From Methylotenera versatilis 7 (GTDB taxonomy: Bacteria; Pseudomonadota; Gammaproteobacteria; Burkholderiales; Methylophilaceae), in the NCBI RefSeq assembly GCF_000799165.1, contig NZ_JUGF01000001.1:186001-250000 (forward strand): 64,000 bases of DNA, read 5' to 3'. The position numbers were made by a program, and so were the translations under genes. Positions 18,891-28,219 of this stretch are shown one piece after another (position 1 is the first letter of the stretch; each line of letters starts with the position of its first letter). The notes under the pieces were generated by a model, which saw nothing but the letters and a program-made list of their open reading frames with translations, was not told the DNA's origin and did not search any database.

Positions 18891-20411
18891 TTAGAAGAAA
18901 CCTAGTTTATTTGGGTTATAACTTACTAATAAGTTCTTAGTTTGTTGGTAATGATCCAACATCATTTTGTGATTCTCGCGACCAACACCTGATTCTTTAT
19001 AACCACCGAATGCTGCATGCGCAGGGTAGGCATGGTAGCAGTTTGTCCACACACGGCCTGCTTTAATACCACGACCCATGCGGTAAGCGGTTGTACCATT
19101 GCGAGTCCAAACACCAGCACCTAAGCCGAAAATAGTGTCATTAGCGATTGCCAATGCCTCTGCTTCGTCTTTGAACGTAGTTACAGCAAGCACTGGGCCA
19201 AAAATTTCTTCTTGGAACACGCGCATTTTGTTGTGGCCTTTTAGCAAGGTTGGTTGAACATAATAGCCTTCTGCAAAGTCACCTTTTAACTCATTGCGGT
19301 TACCGCCGATTAATACTTCCGCGCCTTCTTGTTTACCAATATCAATGTAATTCATGATTTTGTTCAATTGGTCTTGCGAAGCTTGTGCGCCAAGCATGGT
19401 ATTTGGGTCTAGTGGATTGCCTTGTTTAATCGCCGCAACACGTTTTAATACGCGTTCCATAAATTTATCGTAAATGGATTCTTGAATAATGGCGCGTGAT
19501 GGGCAAGTACAGACTTCGCCTTGGTTGAAAGCAAACAATACCAAGCCTTCAATCGCTTTATCGAAGAACGCATCATCTTCATCCATAATATCGGCGAAGA
19601 AAATGTTAGGTGATTTACCACCTAGCTCAAGCGTAGCAGGAATCAAATTGCTGGCGGCTGCTTGTGCAATCGCGCGGCCAGTTGCAGTCGAGCCAGTGAA
19701 ACCGATTTTAGCGATACGTTTACTGTTAGCTAACGGTGCTCCTACTTCACGGCCATAACCATTCACAATGTTAATCACACCAGCCGGTACCAAGTCGCCA
19801 ATTACTTCCATTAAGATTAAGATAGAAAGCGGTGTGAATTCAGCGGGTTTTAATACGACACAGTTGCCTGCAGCCAGTGCAGGTGCCAGTTTCCAAGCTG
19901 CCATCAGAATAGGGAAGTTCCAGGGGATAATTTGCCCAACAACACCTAGCGGTTCATGGAAGTGATAAGCAATCGTGTCGTTATCAATCTCGCTAATGCT
20001 GCCTTCTTGTGCGCGTATTGCGCCGGCGAAATAGCGGAAATGGTCAACTGTTAATGGAATATCCGCATTCATCGTTTCACGAATGGGTTTGCCGTTATCA
20101 ATGGTGTCGGCAGTTGCAATTAACTCTAGGTTCGCTTCAATTCTATCGGCGATTTTAAGTAAGATGTTGGAACGTTCAGTTGTGGAAGTCTTGCCCCACT
20201 TGTCAGCGATAGCATGCGCAGCATCCAATGCTAGCTCAACATCTTCTGCGCTAGAGCGTGCAGCCTTTGTATAAGCTTTGCCTGTAATCGGTGTAATTAC
20301 ATCAAAATATTCGCCTTTAACAGGAGCAACCCATTTGCCGCCGATGAAATTATCGTATTGGGCTTTATAAGGGATTTTTACGCCAAGGCCTTTTAGTAAA
20401 TCTAAACTCAT
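18891..20411 (-). CDS. NAD-dependent aldehyde dehydrogenase, ExaC/AcoD type
   Basis: Oxidises small aldehydes, probably acetaldehyde, to the acid. The 506-residue protein has the general-base Glu in [11 protein letters not shown], the catalytic Cys in [11 protein letters not shown], and IPWNFP of the NAD site. A second Cys two residues after the catalytic one is typical of this subgroup. Pairing with DUF779 supports the assignment. The 324-bp upstream region holds no sigma-54 box that I can see. Confidence 0.92.
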   Translation of the reverse strand: MSLDLLKGLGVKIPYKAQYDNFIGGKWVAPVKGEYFDVITPITGKAYTKAARSSAEDVELALDAAHAIADKWGKTSTTERSNILLKIADRIEANLELIATADTIDNGKPIRETMNADIPLTVDHFRYFAGAIRAQEGSISEIDNDTIAYHFHEPLGVVGQIIPWNFPILMAAWKLAPALAAGNCVVLKPAEFTPLSILILMEVIGDLVPAGVINIVNGYGREVGAPLANSKRIAKIGFTGSTATGRAIAQAAASNLIPATLELGGKSPNIFFADIMDEDDAFFDKAIEGLVLFAFNQGEVCTCPSRAIIQESIYDKFMERVLKRVAAIKQGNPLDPNTMLGAQASQDQLNKIMNYIDIGKQEGAEVLIGGNRNELKGDFAEGYYVQPTLLKGHNKMRVFQEEIFGPVLAVTTFKDEAEALAIANDTIFGLGAGVWTRNGTTAYRMGRGIKAGRVWTNCYHAYPAHAAFGGYKESGVGRENHKMMLDHYQQTKNLLVSYNPNKLGFF

Positions 20412-20735
20412 GCTAACTCCTCTAGTTTTGCTATTGATAATATAGTATTTCCGTTGTTACAACCGCATCGCTTCGTTGCTGTTTTTGGGATGTCTAAATT
20501 TTCACTTAGTTCCACGTATGTATTTGTTATTTAAGATTTTTTTATCTCTTTAACAAATACATTTACCATTAATTGGTTGAGGTAAACAATAACTCTTAGT
20601 TGTGTGCAAATCAAGCAAAAATAATATTTTCATTCCAAATTTATTCTCGATCTATGGCGAAGCGATGCCGCATACGCTATAGTTTGCGCAATAGAAGAAT
20701 GTTAACTTTATAATAAGTAAGGTAAAAACGCATTT
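20412..20735. other. Divergent intergenic region, aldehyde dehydrogenase / adenylate cyclase
   Basis: No coding sequence. It contains an 11-bp inverted repeat, GCATCGCTTCG at 20465-20475 and CGAAGCGATGC at 20658-20668, about 180 bp apart and bracketing an AT-rich middle. The two halves could be separate sites for one regulator or a dispersed short repeat. Confidence 0.5.
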
Positions 20736-21974
20736 ATGTCTGATTCGTCAGCGGTTTTTGGAGTTACCACTAGAGAGTTTTGGCATAACATCAGCCATCC
20801 AACAGATTCCACCTTAGGCAAAGCCATACTTTCAATTCTAGTTTTCGCTGAAAGTCTGGTTTGTATTTTTTGGATATTTACACTTTCGGGCCTTGGCGAA
20901 GGTTATGCAATCATGGCTGCCGTGCCATATGCCTATATTATTCTTTCCTACGCCAGTCTTCTGGTTTTTTACCGCACTAAAAAATTCGAATATTTCACTT
21001 TTACTCAGTTAGTCATGTTGCTGGTTATGCCATTTTTTATGCAATGGGCAATTGGCGGGTACGAAGCTTCTAGCGGTATAGCGATTTGGGCAATTTTGTC
21101 GCCCATTGGCGCGCTAATGATTTTAGGCACTAAACAATCCACGCCCTGGTTTATTTTATTTGCTTTTTTGGCGGGTTTGTCTTGGAAACTTAACTACTTA
21201 TTTGCCGGCAATTCTTTGCCGATCCCCACGCATGTAAAAGATACTTATTTTTTAATGAATATTATGGGCACCGCATGTATTTTGTATGCGGTAATGCGGT
21301 ATTTTCAAAGCCAAAAAGAACGTACCCTGCATGAGCTTAAATTAGAGCAAGAACGTTCAGAAAAACTGTTGCTGAATATTCTGCCAAAATCCATTGCAAA
21401 TCGTTTAAAAGATAATGATATGCGTATTGCAGATAGCCACGATGCCGTGACTATTTTATTTGCGGACATTGTAGATTTTACTAAACTCACAGCCGATATG
21501 CCGCCAGCCGAGTTGGTTGATTTGCTAAGTCAGCTATTTTCTCGTTTTGATCGATTGGCGGATCGTTACGGTTTAGAAAAAATAAAAACCATCGGTGATG
21601 GCTATATGGTGGTAGGTGGGGCGCCAGTTAGTTTGGATGATCATGCCAATATTATTGCGCAACTGGCCTTACAAATGCAGGATGAGCTAGCGCTATTTAA
21701 TGCGCATATTGATAAGAAATTACAAATGCGCATTGGTATCAGTAGCGGTCCTGTGGTCGCAGGCGTCATCGGCACCAGTAAATTTGCCTATGATATTTGG
21801 GGTGATCCGGTCAATATGGCTAGCCGAATGGAAAAAAATGGACTCCCTGGCATGATTCAAGTGAGTGAATTTACTTATAATCTCATTAAAGATAAGCATA
21901 CTCTTGAATCGCGAGGTTTAATCCAAATTAAAGGTAAAGGTAAAGTTAATACTTATTTGCTTAAAGCTCAATAA
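20736..21974 (+). CDS. Membrane class III adenylate cyclase
   Basis: Makes cyclic AMP from ATP. The 412-residue protein has about six transmembrane helices in residues 25-190, a short linker helix, and a class III catalytic domain from about 225. Metal-binding Asp residues are in LFADIVDFT. The adenine-selecting Lys is in EKIKTIGDGYM and the paired Asp in YDIWGDPVNMASRME, so it should be an adenylate rather than guanylate cyclase. It stands alone, 102 bp before tRNA-Ser. Confidence 0.9.
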   Translation: MSDSSAVFGVTTREFWHNISHPTDSTLGKAILSILVFAESLVCIFWIFTLSGLGEGYAIMAAVPYAYIILSYASLLVFYRTKKFEYFTFTQLVMLLVMPFFMQWAIGGYEASSGIAIWAILSPIGALMILGTKQSTPWFILFAFLAGLSWKLNYLFAGNSLPIPTHVKDTYFLMNIMGTACILYAVMRYFQSQKERTLHELKLEQERSEKLLLNILPKSIANRLKDNDMRIADSHDAVTILFADIVDFTKLTADMPPAELVDLLSQLFSRFDRLADRYGLEKIKTIGDGYMVVGGAPVSLDDHANIIAQLALQMQDELALFNAHIDKKLQMRIGISSGPVVAGVIGTSKFAYDIWGDPVNMASRMEKNGLPGMIQVSEFTYNLIKDKHTLESRGLIQIKGKGKVNTYLLKAQ

Positions 21975-22001
21975 TTTGCTGCATTCAAGTTGCTAAGTCG
22001 C

Positions 22002-22030
22002 TTTGCGCGCGTTTGTGTATCGTATATAAT
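22002..22030 (+). promoter_or_regulatory. tRNA-Ser promoter
   Basis: TATAAT at 22025-22030 with TTTGCG 17 bp upstream, followed by a GC-rich CCGCCGC discriminator typical of stable RNA promoters under stringent control. Confidence 0.6.
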
Positions 22031-22076
22031 CCGCCGCTCAAGTTAAGGCAAAACTTGCACTAGTAATATTCTACTA

Positions 22077-22166
22077 GGAGAGATGGATGAGCGGTTTAAG
22101 TCACCACCCTGGAAAGGTGGCACAGGGTTTACCCTGTCGAGAGTTCGAATCTCTCTCTCTCCGCCA
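22077..22166 (+). tRNA. tRNA-Ser (GGA)
   Basis: The 90-nt cloverleaf has acceptor GGAGAGA paired to TCTCTCC, the anticodon loop CTGGAAA (anticodon GGA) on a CCACC/GGTGG stem, and a long variable arm ACAGGG..CCCTGT. The T loop is TTCGAAT and CCA is encoded. It reads UCC/UCU serine codons. Confidence 0.97.
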
Positions 22167-22173
22167 ATAATTA

Positions 22174-22226
22174 GTTTCAAGCAATCCAGTCAAATCCCAA
22201 AAACCAGCCTAAGCGCTGGTTTTTTA
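22174..22226. repeat. tRNA-Ser downstream repeat, copy A
   Basis: Sequence after tRNA-Ser (GTTTCAAG, CCAGTCAAATCC, CCAGC-loop-GCTGG) that recurs in similar form at 30576-30632. See copy B. The blocks are in the same order, but the similarity is imperfect. Confidence 0.5.
22201..22225 (+). terminator. Terminator after tRNA-Ser
   Basis: AAACCAGC / GCTGGTTT stem with 6-nt loop followed by TTT. It also lies at the 3' end of the convergent TetR gene, so it may serve both. Confidence 0.85.
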
Positions 22227-22838
22227 TTGATTATTTCCCGGCCAAATTTTCAGCGCTAATTTAGCGACTTCTAAAAGTTCATCTTTTGCAGCACCACTTG
22301 TCGCCTGTACTGACATGCCTTGGTGCAAGGTAGCCAGATACTTAGCCAAATTTTTAGGGCTTGTATCATCTGGTAAATCACCATCTACTTTTGCTTTCGC
22401 AAAGCGCTCCGCCAATAAGTTTTCGTATGAAACTCTGTATTTGATTAGAACATCTCGAATCAGCTCGGCACTCTCGCCGCTCGACAACGCCCCCTGAACA
22501 ATCATGCATCCTTTGGGATGCTGGGGGTCAGTAAGAAACTCAGCAGCCTTAACTAAAAAAGCCTCTGCAACTTTGTAAGCAGTTGGCTCATTGATGACAT
22601 CTTTCACAAATGCTACAGGGCCTGTTGCATATTTCAGTAATGCTTTATGAAACAGCTCTTCTTTATTGCCGAAGGCTGCGTACAAGCTGGGCTTATTAAT
22701 GCCGAGTGTTTCGGTGAGTTCAGCTAAAGATGCACCCTCATAACCTCTTTCCCAAAAGATTTTCAGTGCTTTATCAAGCGCTTCATCCATATCAAACACT
22801 CTGGGGCGACCACGCGATTTTTTAAGTTCAGTTGTCAT
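22224..22838 (-). CDS. TetR family transcriptional repressor
   Basis: A 204-residue regulator. The N-terminal HTH (YEGASLAELTETLGINKPSLYAAFGNKEELF, about 35-66) is the classic TetR DNA-binding domain, and the C-terminal part resembles TetR_C_16/YxaF-like domains. It is divergent from an SDR gene, with two TACCAATT-type boxes in between that probably are its operators. Confidence 0.93.
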   Translation of the reverse strand: MTTELKKSRGRPRVFDMDEALDKALKIFWERGYEGASLAELTETLGINKPSLYAAFGNKEELFHKALLKYATGPVAFVKDVINEPTAYKVAEAFLVKAAEFLTDPQHPKGCMIVQGALSSGESAELIRDVLIKYRVSYENLLAERFAKAKVDGDLPDDTSPKNLAKYLATLHQGMSVQATSGAAKDELLEVAKLALKIWPGNNQ

Positions 22839-22863
22839 GAATAATCTCTTAAATTAATTAATA

Positions 22864-22875
22864 TACCAATTGTTA
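22864..22875. promoter_or_regulatory. TetR operator candidate, upstream box
   Basis: TACCAATTGTTA, a near copy of the perfect palindrome at 22920. It lies 26 bp upstream of the TetR start codon and just upstream of the -35 hexamer of the SDR promoter. Confidence 0.6.
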
Positions 22876-22885
22876 CAAAAAAAGA

Positions 22886-22915
22886 TTGACATGGCAATAG
22901 TGATTGAATTATATT
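22886..22915 (+). promoter_or_regulatory. Sigma-70 promoter of the SDR-hydrolase-MFS cluster
   Basis: TTGACA at 22886-22891, 18-bp spacer, TATATT at 22910-22915. It is flanked on both sides by the TACCAATT boxes, fitting repression by TetR. Confidence 0.65.
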
Positions 22916-22919
22916 TATT

Positions 22920-22931
22920 TACCAATTGGTA
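22920..22931. promoter_or_regulatory. TetR operator candidate, perfect palindrome
   Basis: TACCAATTGGTA is a perfect 12-bp palindrome located around the expected transcription start of the SDR operon. Confidence 0.75.
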
Positions 22932-22975
22932 TTTAATTATCAATTTTCATTATATTTTTAATAGCAGAGGTGAAT

Positions 22976-23773
22976 ATGAGTTCAGTACAAAAACAAGGTA
23001 AGGCATTAATAACAGGTGCATCAACAGGTATAGGGGCTATCTATGCAGATCGACTGGCTAAACGCGGCTATGACCTGATTTTAGTTGCACGTGATGAAGC
23101 AAAGCTCAACCGGGTTGCCGACAAGATTAAGGCTGAGTATGAAGTAAGCGTTACAGTGATTTCGGCTGACCTGACTTTGAAAGATGAGTTAGCGCGTATC
23201 GAAAGTGTGCTTCGTTCAGACAGCAGCATTACTTTGTTGGTCAATAATGCCGGGCTGGGTGCAGTGACAAAACTTGCGGAATCCAATATAGATGATATCG
23301 AAACTATGATTTCCTTAAATGTGATTGCGCTAACAAGACTATCAGCCGCGATTACACCGGGGCTCATTGCAAGTGGTCATGGCGCCATCATCAATATTGC
23401 ATCCATCGTGGCACTGGCACCTGAATTACTGAATGGCGCATACAGCGGTTCAAAAGCCTATGTAGTGAACTTCACGCAGTCAATGCATCTTGAGTTAGCC
23501 GATAAAGGTATCAGAGTGCAAGCCGTGTTACCAGGTGCTATTGATACACCGTTCTGGGATAAGAGCGGAATGCCCGTTAACCATCTCCCCGCACAAATCG
23601 TCATGAATCCAGAGGCATTGGTCGATGCGGCTTTAGCTGGTTTTGATATGGGTGAAGTCATCACGATTCCATCATTGCCAGATTTGAACGATTGGAATGT
23701 GCTGGAAAATGCGCGTAAAGCACTGGCCCCCAATTTATCACATACAACACCTGCAAGCCGATATCTGAGTTAA
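22976..23773 (+). CDS. SDR family oxidoreductase
   Basis: NAD(P)-dependent short-chain dehydrogenase of 265 residues. The cofactor loop TGASTGIG is near residue 13, NNAG near 91, and the catalytic Ser...YSGSKAYV (YxxxK) near 155. The ATG at 22976 has AGAGG five bases upstream and is preferred to the GTG at 22970. The substrate is unknown. It is divergent from TetR and followed by a hydrolase and an MFS pump. Confidence 0.9.
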   Translation: MSSVQKQGKALITGASTGIGAIYADRLAKRGYDLILVARDEAKLNRVADKIKAEYEVSVTVISADLTLKDELARIESVLRSDSSITLLVNNAGLGAVTKLAESNIDDIETMISLNVIALTRLSAAITPGLIASGHGAIINIASIVALAPELLNGAYSGSKAYVVNFTQSMHLELADKGIRVQAVLPGAIDTPFWDKSGMPVNHLPAQIVMNPEALVDAALAGFDMGEVITIPSLPDLNDWNVLENARKALAPNLSHTTPASRYLS

Positions 23774-23818
23774 GCATCATTTTCCACTATACATAGATGA
23801 ATCAAAAAGGAGTTATAC

Positions 23819-24724
23819 ATGCATAAATTTTTAAAATCCCTACTATTCGTAGCCACTACATTTTCAGTGGTTGAGTCGAGCGCAGCGCTAGCTGCTGAAA
23901 AACTAGAAACAGCGCCAACTCAATATATAGAGGCTAATGGCGTCAAATTTTCCTACCGCACACTTGGGCCTAAATCGGGCACGCCATTGATATTTCTTCA
24001 ACACTTTACTGGTAACATGGATGCTTGGGATCCAGCTGTAGTGAATGCTTTAGCCAAAACACGTCCTGTAGTAGTGTTTAACAACAGAGGCGTTGGCGCA
24101 ACTAACGGGGTGGTAGCAGATAGCGTTGCACAAATGACAACCGATGCTTATGCCTTTATTCAAGCATTAGGCTATAAGCAAGTGGATTTACTCGGCTTTT
24201 CCATGGGTGGTTTTATTGCCCAAGAGTTGGCTGCTCAACATCCTGAATTAGTGCATAAGGTCATTCTTGCCGGCACTACACATCAAGGGGGTGGTAATCA
24301 TTTGATGAAGGTACTCGGCGAAGCCTTTGCAAGAGCCAATGCACCAGATCCACGTGATTATTTATTCTTCTCTCAAACAGATGCAGGTAAGCAAGCCGGC
24401 AAAGCGTTTCTGGCAAGAGTGTATGCAAGAACAAAAGACCGTGACCCTGAGAGTGGTAAAGAAATTGCAGATGCCCATGGTAAAGCGTTGATTGTATTTA
24501 CCAGTACACCAGACCCTGAGTATAAAACATTGAAGGCAATCCAGCAGCCTGTATTGGTTGTCACTGGTAGTAATGACACGATGCTGCCTACCGAAGGTTC
24601 GATCACGCTGTATAAGCAACTTGAAAATGCGCAATTAGTGCTTTATCCAGACTCCAATCATGGGTCTATCTTTCAGTACCACGATGCATTCGTTAACACA
24701 GTGGACTTTTTCTTAAGTCATTAA
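23819..24724 (+). CDS. Exported alpha/beta hydrolase
   Basis: A 301-residue alpha/beta-fold hydrolase with an N-terminal signal peptide ending near AALA|AEK, so it probably acts in the periplasm. The nucleophile elbow GFSMGG is near residue 127, with an Asp (TGSNDTML) and a His (DSNHGS) completing the triad. AAGGAG precedes the ATG. Its closest cytoplasmic relatives are C-C hydrolases and haloperoxidase-like enzymes; the substrate is not evident. Confidence 0.88.
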   Translation: MHKFLKSLLFVATTFSVVESSAALAAEKLETAPTQYIEANGVKFSYRTLGPKSGTPLIFLQHFTGNMDAWDPAVVNALAKTRPVVVFNNRGVGATNGVVADSVAQMTTDAYAFIQALGYKQVDLLGFSMGGFIAQELAAQHPELVHKVILAGTTHQGGGNHLMKVLGEAFARANAPDPRDYLFFSQTDAGKQAGKAFLARVYARTKDRDPESGKEIADAHGKALIVFTSTPDPEYKTLKAIQQPVLVVTGSNDTMLPTEGSITLYKQLENAQLVLYPDSNHGSIFQYHDAFVNTVDFFLSH

Positions 24725-24730
24725 CTAACC

Positions 24731-24756
24731 GGCCACGCCTCAAGGAGGCAGTGGCC
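24731..24756. other. GC-rich hairpin between hydrolase and MFS gene
   Basis: GGCCAC-GCCTC / GAGGC-A-GTGGCC forms an 11-bp stem with one bulge and an AAG loop. No T-run follows, so it is more likely an mRNA-stabilising or attenuating hairpin than a full terminator. Confidence 0.6.
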
Positions 24757-24795
24757 AGTTACCACCATTATTTATACTGAATAGTGAGAACATAG

Positions 24796-26220
24796 ATGAA
24801 ACCAGCAGAGTTTGTGTATGCCCCTAGCGAAAAAATAATGCCTGGCGCATGGCGTGTGTTTGCCATTGCATGCATTGCAGTCTTTATGGTGTCCCTCGAT
24901 ACCACCATCCTGTATGCAGGGTTTAACAATATTCTGCAAAGTTTTCCTGCTTCTACCGCTGCCGATTTATCTTGGGCAATGAATGCTTACTCGATTGTAT
25001 ATGCTGCGATGCTGATACCAGCGGGCGGCATTGCAGATAAATACGGTAGGAAAAAAGTATTTATATTGGGTGTTACTCTGTTTATTACAGCTTCACTTGC
25101 CTGTGGTGCTTCACCCAGCGTATTTTGGTTGATCGTTGCACGCGTCTTCCAGTCAATAGGCGCATGTTTATTATCACCAGCAGCATTAGCCATTGTGCTT
25201 GAGGCTTTTCCAAGAGAAAAGCGCATGATAGTGATGGGTGCTTGGGGGGCGGTGGGTGCTCTAGCCGCTGCATTAGGCCCTGGAATCGGCTCATTTATTA
25301 TTGATATAGGCGGCTGGCAGTGGGCATTTTTTATCAATATTCCCATTGGTTTATTTTGCCTCTGGCAAAGTATGACAACATTGCATGAGTCGACACAGCC
25401 TAGAGACAAAATACGCCTAGACTGGGTTGGAATGCTATTGCTGATCATCGGTGTGGGCGCGATTGCATTTAGTATTGTCGAGTTGAATTCGGCGTATTGG
25501 TCTAAACCGGCACTAGCAGGGGTCATGCTGCTTGGTTTGGCTGTAATTCTGAGTTATATCCCTTGGGCTAAAATTAATTCAGAGCCACTATTCGATCTAG
25601 ATCTATTTAAAAACAAAACTTTTTTATTTTCTAATCTGGCTGGGGTTGTGTTTAGCATTGCGTTTTCAATCATGTTTTTTTCGTTTTTCTTTTGGATGAA
25701 AAACGTTTGGCACTATAGTCAGACATTGGCAGGTGCTGCAATCATGCCCGGGCCATTGCTTGTCGTACCAACTGCAATTATTGCAGGAAAACTCGCCTCG
25801 AAAATCGGGCATCGCCCATTATTAATCACGGGGTCACTCACTTATGCCTTAAGTGGCTTATGGTTTATGCTAATGCCAGACACAAGCCCCGACTATGCCA
25901 CAGAGTGGCTTCCGGGCTTAATACTCAGTGGTATCTCTGTAGGGTTGGTGATGCCTTCAATATCAGCCGCTGCAGTGTTTGGCTTACCTGCAAAAGATTA
26001 TGCAGTTGGCAGTGCCATCAGTCATGCGGTACGCCAAATAGGTACAGTGATCGGCGTTGCTATCACCGTGCTTTTGCTCGCGCAGACCAAGCTGCAGATC
26101 ACCGACTTTACACCAGTGTATGCAATTCATATTGTTTTAGCACTTATAACAGCCATGCTGTGTATTCCAGTCAATACACATCCTAGACAGTTGTTGCCTG
26201 TAATCAGTCAGAAAGGTTAG
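24796..26220 (+). CDS. MFS drug efflux transporter, DHA2 (14-TM) family
   Basis: Proton-driven efflux pump of 474 residues and about 14 hydrophobic segments. Motif A is GGIADKYGRKKVF after TM2. The first membrane helix carries the family's D-T-T pattern (SLDTTIL), and motif C resembles GAVGALAAALGPGIG. It is the last gene of the TetR-controlled cluster and probably exports the compound sensed by the TetR protein. Confidence 0.92.
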   Translation: MKPAEFVYAPSEKIMPGAWRVFAIACIAVFMVSLDTTILYAGFNNILQSFPASTAADLSWAMNAYSIVYAAMLIPAGGIADKYGRKKVFILGVTLFITASLACGASPSVFWLIVARVFQSIGACLLSPAALAIVLEAFPREKRMIVMGAWGAVGALAAALGPGIGSFIIDIGGWQWAFFINIPIGLFCLWQSMTTLHESTQPRDKIRLDWVGMLLLIIGVGAIAFSIVELNSAYWSKPALAGVMLLGLAVILSYIPWAKINSEPLFDLDLFKNKTFLFSNLAGVVFSIAFSIMFFSFFFWMKNVWHYSQTLAGAAIMPGPLLVVPTAIIAGKLASKIGHRPLLITGSLTYALSGLWFMLMPDTSPDYATEWLPGLILSGISVGLVMPSISAAAVFGLPAKDYAVGSAISHAVRQIGTVIGVAITVLLLAQTKLQITDFTPVYAIHIVLALITAMLCIPVNTHPRQLLPVISQKG

Positions 26221-26312
26221 TTGTATAAAACGAAAGGTAGTTATGGGTATTGGGGTTGTAAGCTCATAATCGCGTTAAAATATTACTTAATTCTTTCTTG
26301 AATGAGCTCAAT

Positions 26313-26759
26313 ATGCTTATACCCGAGTTTGAGCAATACCTATTCCGTGCTATTCCCATCACACGAGCGCTAGGCATAAAAATTGATGCCATTGACGCTA
26401 GCCGTGCATCAATATCCGCGCCTATTGAGTTGAATAAAAACCATCTCGACACGGTCTTTGGTGGAAGTTCATCGATGGTATGCATAGTGACAGCCTGGTC
26501 ACTATTCCAACATCGTATTATTTCCAATCAGCTGAATGGGCAATTAATGATTCGTGAGCAAGAAGTGAATTATTTTAAGCCGATTACAGATGATTTCGTA
26601 TGTCATGCTTATTTTAATGAAGATGCAAACTGGGATTTATTTTTAACTACATTTAAAAACAAAAATAAGGCAAGGCTAGGCATTACTGCGAGCATCTATC
26701 AGGACGATAAGCTTGCTGTCGAATTTAAAGGGGTATTTGTCTTACTTGGTTCAGATTGA
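26313..26759 (+). CDS. Hotdog thioesterase (YiiD C-terminal-like)
   Basis: A 148-residue protein resembling the putative thioesterase domain found at the C-terminus of YiiD. It has a hotdog-type helix (HLDTVFGGSSSMVCIVTAWSLF) and a following strand QEVNYFKPITDDFVC. No convincing Shine-Dalgarno is seen; the ATG at 26313 is chosen over a TTG at 26298, with low certainty. It stands alone before a bidirectional terminator. Confidence 0.75.
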   Translation: MLIPEFEQYLFRAIPITRALGIKIDAIDASRASISAPIELNKNHLDTVFGGSSSMVCIVTAWSLFQHRIISNQLNGQLMIREQEVNYFKPITDDFVCHAYFNEDANWDLFLTTFKNKNKARLGITASIYQDDKLAVEFKGVFVLLGSD

Positions 26760-26802
26760 GAATAAGTGATAAAACACCGTCGAAAACAGTATTTAACAAC
26801 TC

Positions 26803-26835
26803 AATAAAAAGCGGACTCAACATCCGCTTTTTATT
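26803..26835. terminator. Bidirectional terminator
   Basis: Perfect 13-bp arms (AATAAAAAGCGGA / TCCGCTTTTTATT) with a 7-nt loop between two convergent genes. A-run and T-run on either side allow function on both strands. Confidence 0.93.
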
Positions 26836-26841
26836 TGGTGG

Positions 26842-27441
26842 CTACATTGCGGCATTTTCACGTAGAAACGTAATTTCTTCGATCAATGGTTGAATAATGG
26901 TATCCACTTCGGCTTTGCTGTAGCGAGGCGTAATATGCTGTGGGCAGTTCCATTCAACAGCTTCTATATGAATGATAATTCCCCGCTCTACGCGCGCGCG
27001 GTAGCTTGGCACTTCTAAACGAGCAATGATCTCAGGCGCCTCTGATTCATGCACAATCCGAACTGTCCCCCACAGTTTCAGGCGGCGGCGATTAGGATAA
27101 TCCATCAGAATAAGCGAGATTCTGGGGTTAGCATTCAAATTACCCACACTCAGGTATTGTTTGTTACCGCTAAAATCAGCATAGCCAATCGTTTCATTAT
27201 CAATCACACGCAAAAAACCTGCTGGTCCCCCACGATGTTGTACATAAGGCCAACCACTTTCTGAAATGGTCGCTTGATAGAAACTGTCACGCGCCTGTAT
27301 AAATTCAGTCTCAAATTCACCTAATGTATTACGCGGATCATCCGATAGCTCAAAATGCTGATTGCGCTCGCGACTTCCATAGAGACTTTGCGCCGCTTTA
27401 ACGCTATCGGTAAAACTAATAGTGGCAAATGCTTTTGGCAT
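26842..27441 (-). CDS. Pyridoxamine 5'-phosphate oxidase-fold protein
   Basis: A 199-residue split-barrel flavoprotein of the PPOX family. It contains the QHRGGPAGFLRV and NLNANPRISLILMDYPNRRRLKLWGTVRIV strands that bind FMN in relatives. A TTG two codons earlier is possible, but the ATG at 27441 has AAGGAG at good spacing. It is downstream of the carboxymuconolactone decarboxylase-family gene and probably cotranscribed. The substrate is unknown. Confidence 0.86.
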   Translation of the reverse strand: MPKAFATISFTDSVKAAQSLYGSRERNQHFELSDDPRNTLGEFETEFIQARDSFYQATISESGWPYVQHRGGPAGFLRVIDNETIGYADFSGNKQYLSVGNLNANPRISLILMDYPNRRRLKLWGTVRIVHESEAPEIIARLEVPSYRARVERGIIIHIEAVEWNCPQHITPRYSKAEVDTIIQPLIEEITFLRENAAM

Positions 27442-27535
27442 GATCAAACTCCTTTGCAGCTTTATAGTAACAACTAAGAATCAAATGAATCAAATGAATC
27501 GAACGCATCTAAACCGCTGAAAAACCGTGATGCAA

Positions 27536-28081
27536 TTAGACAGAAATCTTTAAAGCAACCTTAGGAAAATCAATGTCTAAGCGGCTCGCTTTACCAATCA
27601 TATTGGTCAGAATATTCAGGCCAACATGGGTGATAATTTCTACGATATCTGCATCTGAGTAACCTGCGTTTCTTGCCTCTAGCAATTCAGCGGTCGTAAC
27701 TTCACCGGTATGTTCAGCAAGAGAGCGTGCCAATTTCACGGCTATCGCAGCTTTAGCATCTTGGCTACTTCCCGCGCGGTTAGCAGAGATTTCATCACCG
27801 TTTAACCCCGCTTTTTTACCAATAGCCGTATGCGCAGACAAACAATACTCACAAGCATTTTGCTGGGCCAAGGCCAGTGCGATACGTTCACGTGTTTGTG
27901 GCTCTAAGCTACCTTCATTCGCAATACCATGCAGACCCAAAAAGGCGCGTAATGCTGCGGGTGAGTTAGCAAAGACCTTTAGAAAATTTGGCACCATCCC
28001 TAGTTGCGATTGAATGGCATCCAGTAATTCTTTTTGTTCTGTATTTGCAGTTTCATTGGTAATAGTTGTAATGCGGCTCAT
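27536..28081 (-). CDS. Carboxymuconolactone decarboxylase / AhpD-like protein
   Basis: A 181-residue alpha-helical protein with the peroxidase-type CEYCLSAH motif (CxxC followed by His) near residue 76, as in AhpD-related alkylhydroperoxidases. This points to a thiol peroxidase role rather than true decarboxylation. It is divergent from a LysR regulator that probably controls it. Confidence 0.9.
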   Translation of the reverse strand: MSRITTITNETANTEQKELLDAIQSQLGMVPNFLKVFANSPAALRAFLGLHGIANEGSLEPQTRERIALALAQQNACEYCLSAHTAIGKKAGLNGDEISANRAGSSQDAKAAIAVKLARSLAEHTGEVTTAELLEARNAGYSDADIVEIITHVGLNILTNMIGKASRLDIDFPKVALKISV

Positions 28082-28219
28082 GATGAATCTCCTTTAAAGT
28101 TAGCTGTATTTGCACCGCTTAATCTATTGATGCAGCGGATGTATGCATTCTTTCACTTTACATTTGCAATAAGAATACTTAAAAAATACAATAAACTATT
28201 TCATTTATAGGAATAATAA

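Noticed and set aside
24987-25526. 179-residue minus-strand ORF inside the MFS gene
   Set aside because: Antisense shadow of a clear transporter, with no domain or start signal.
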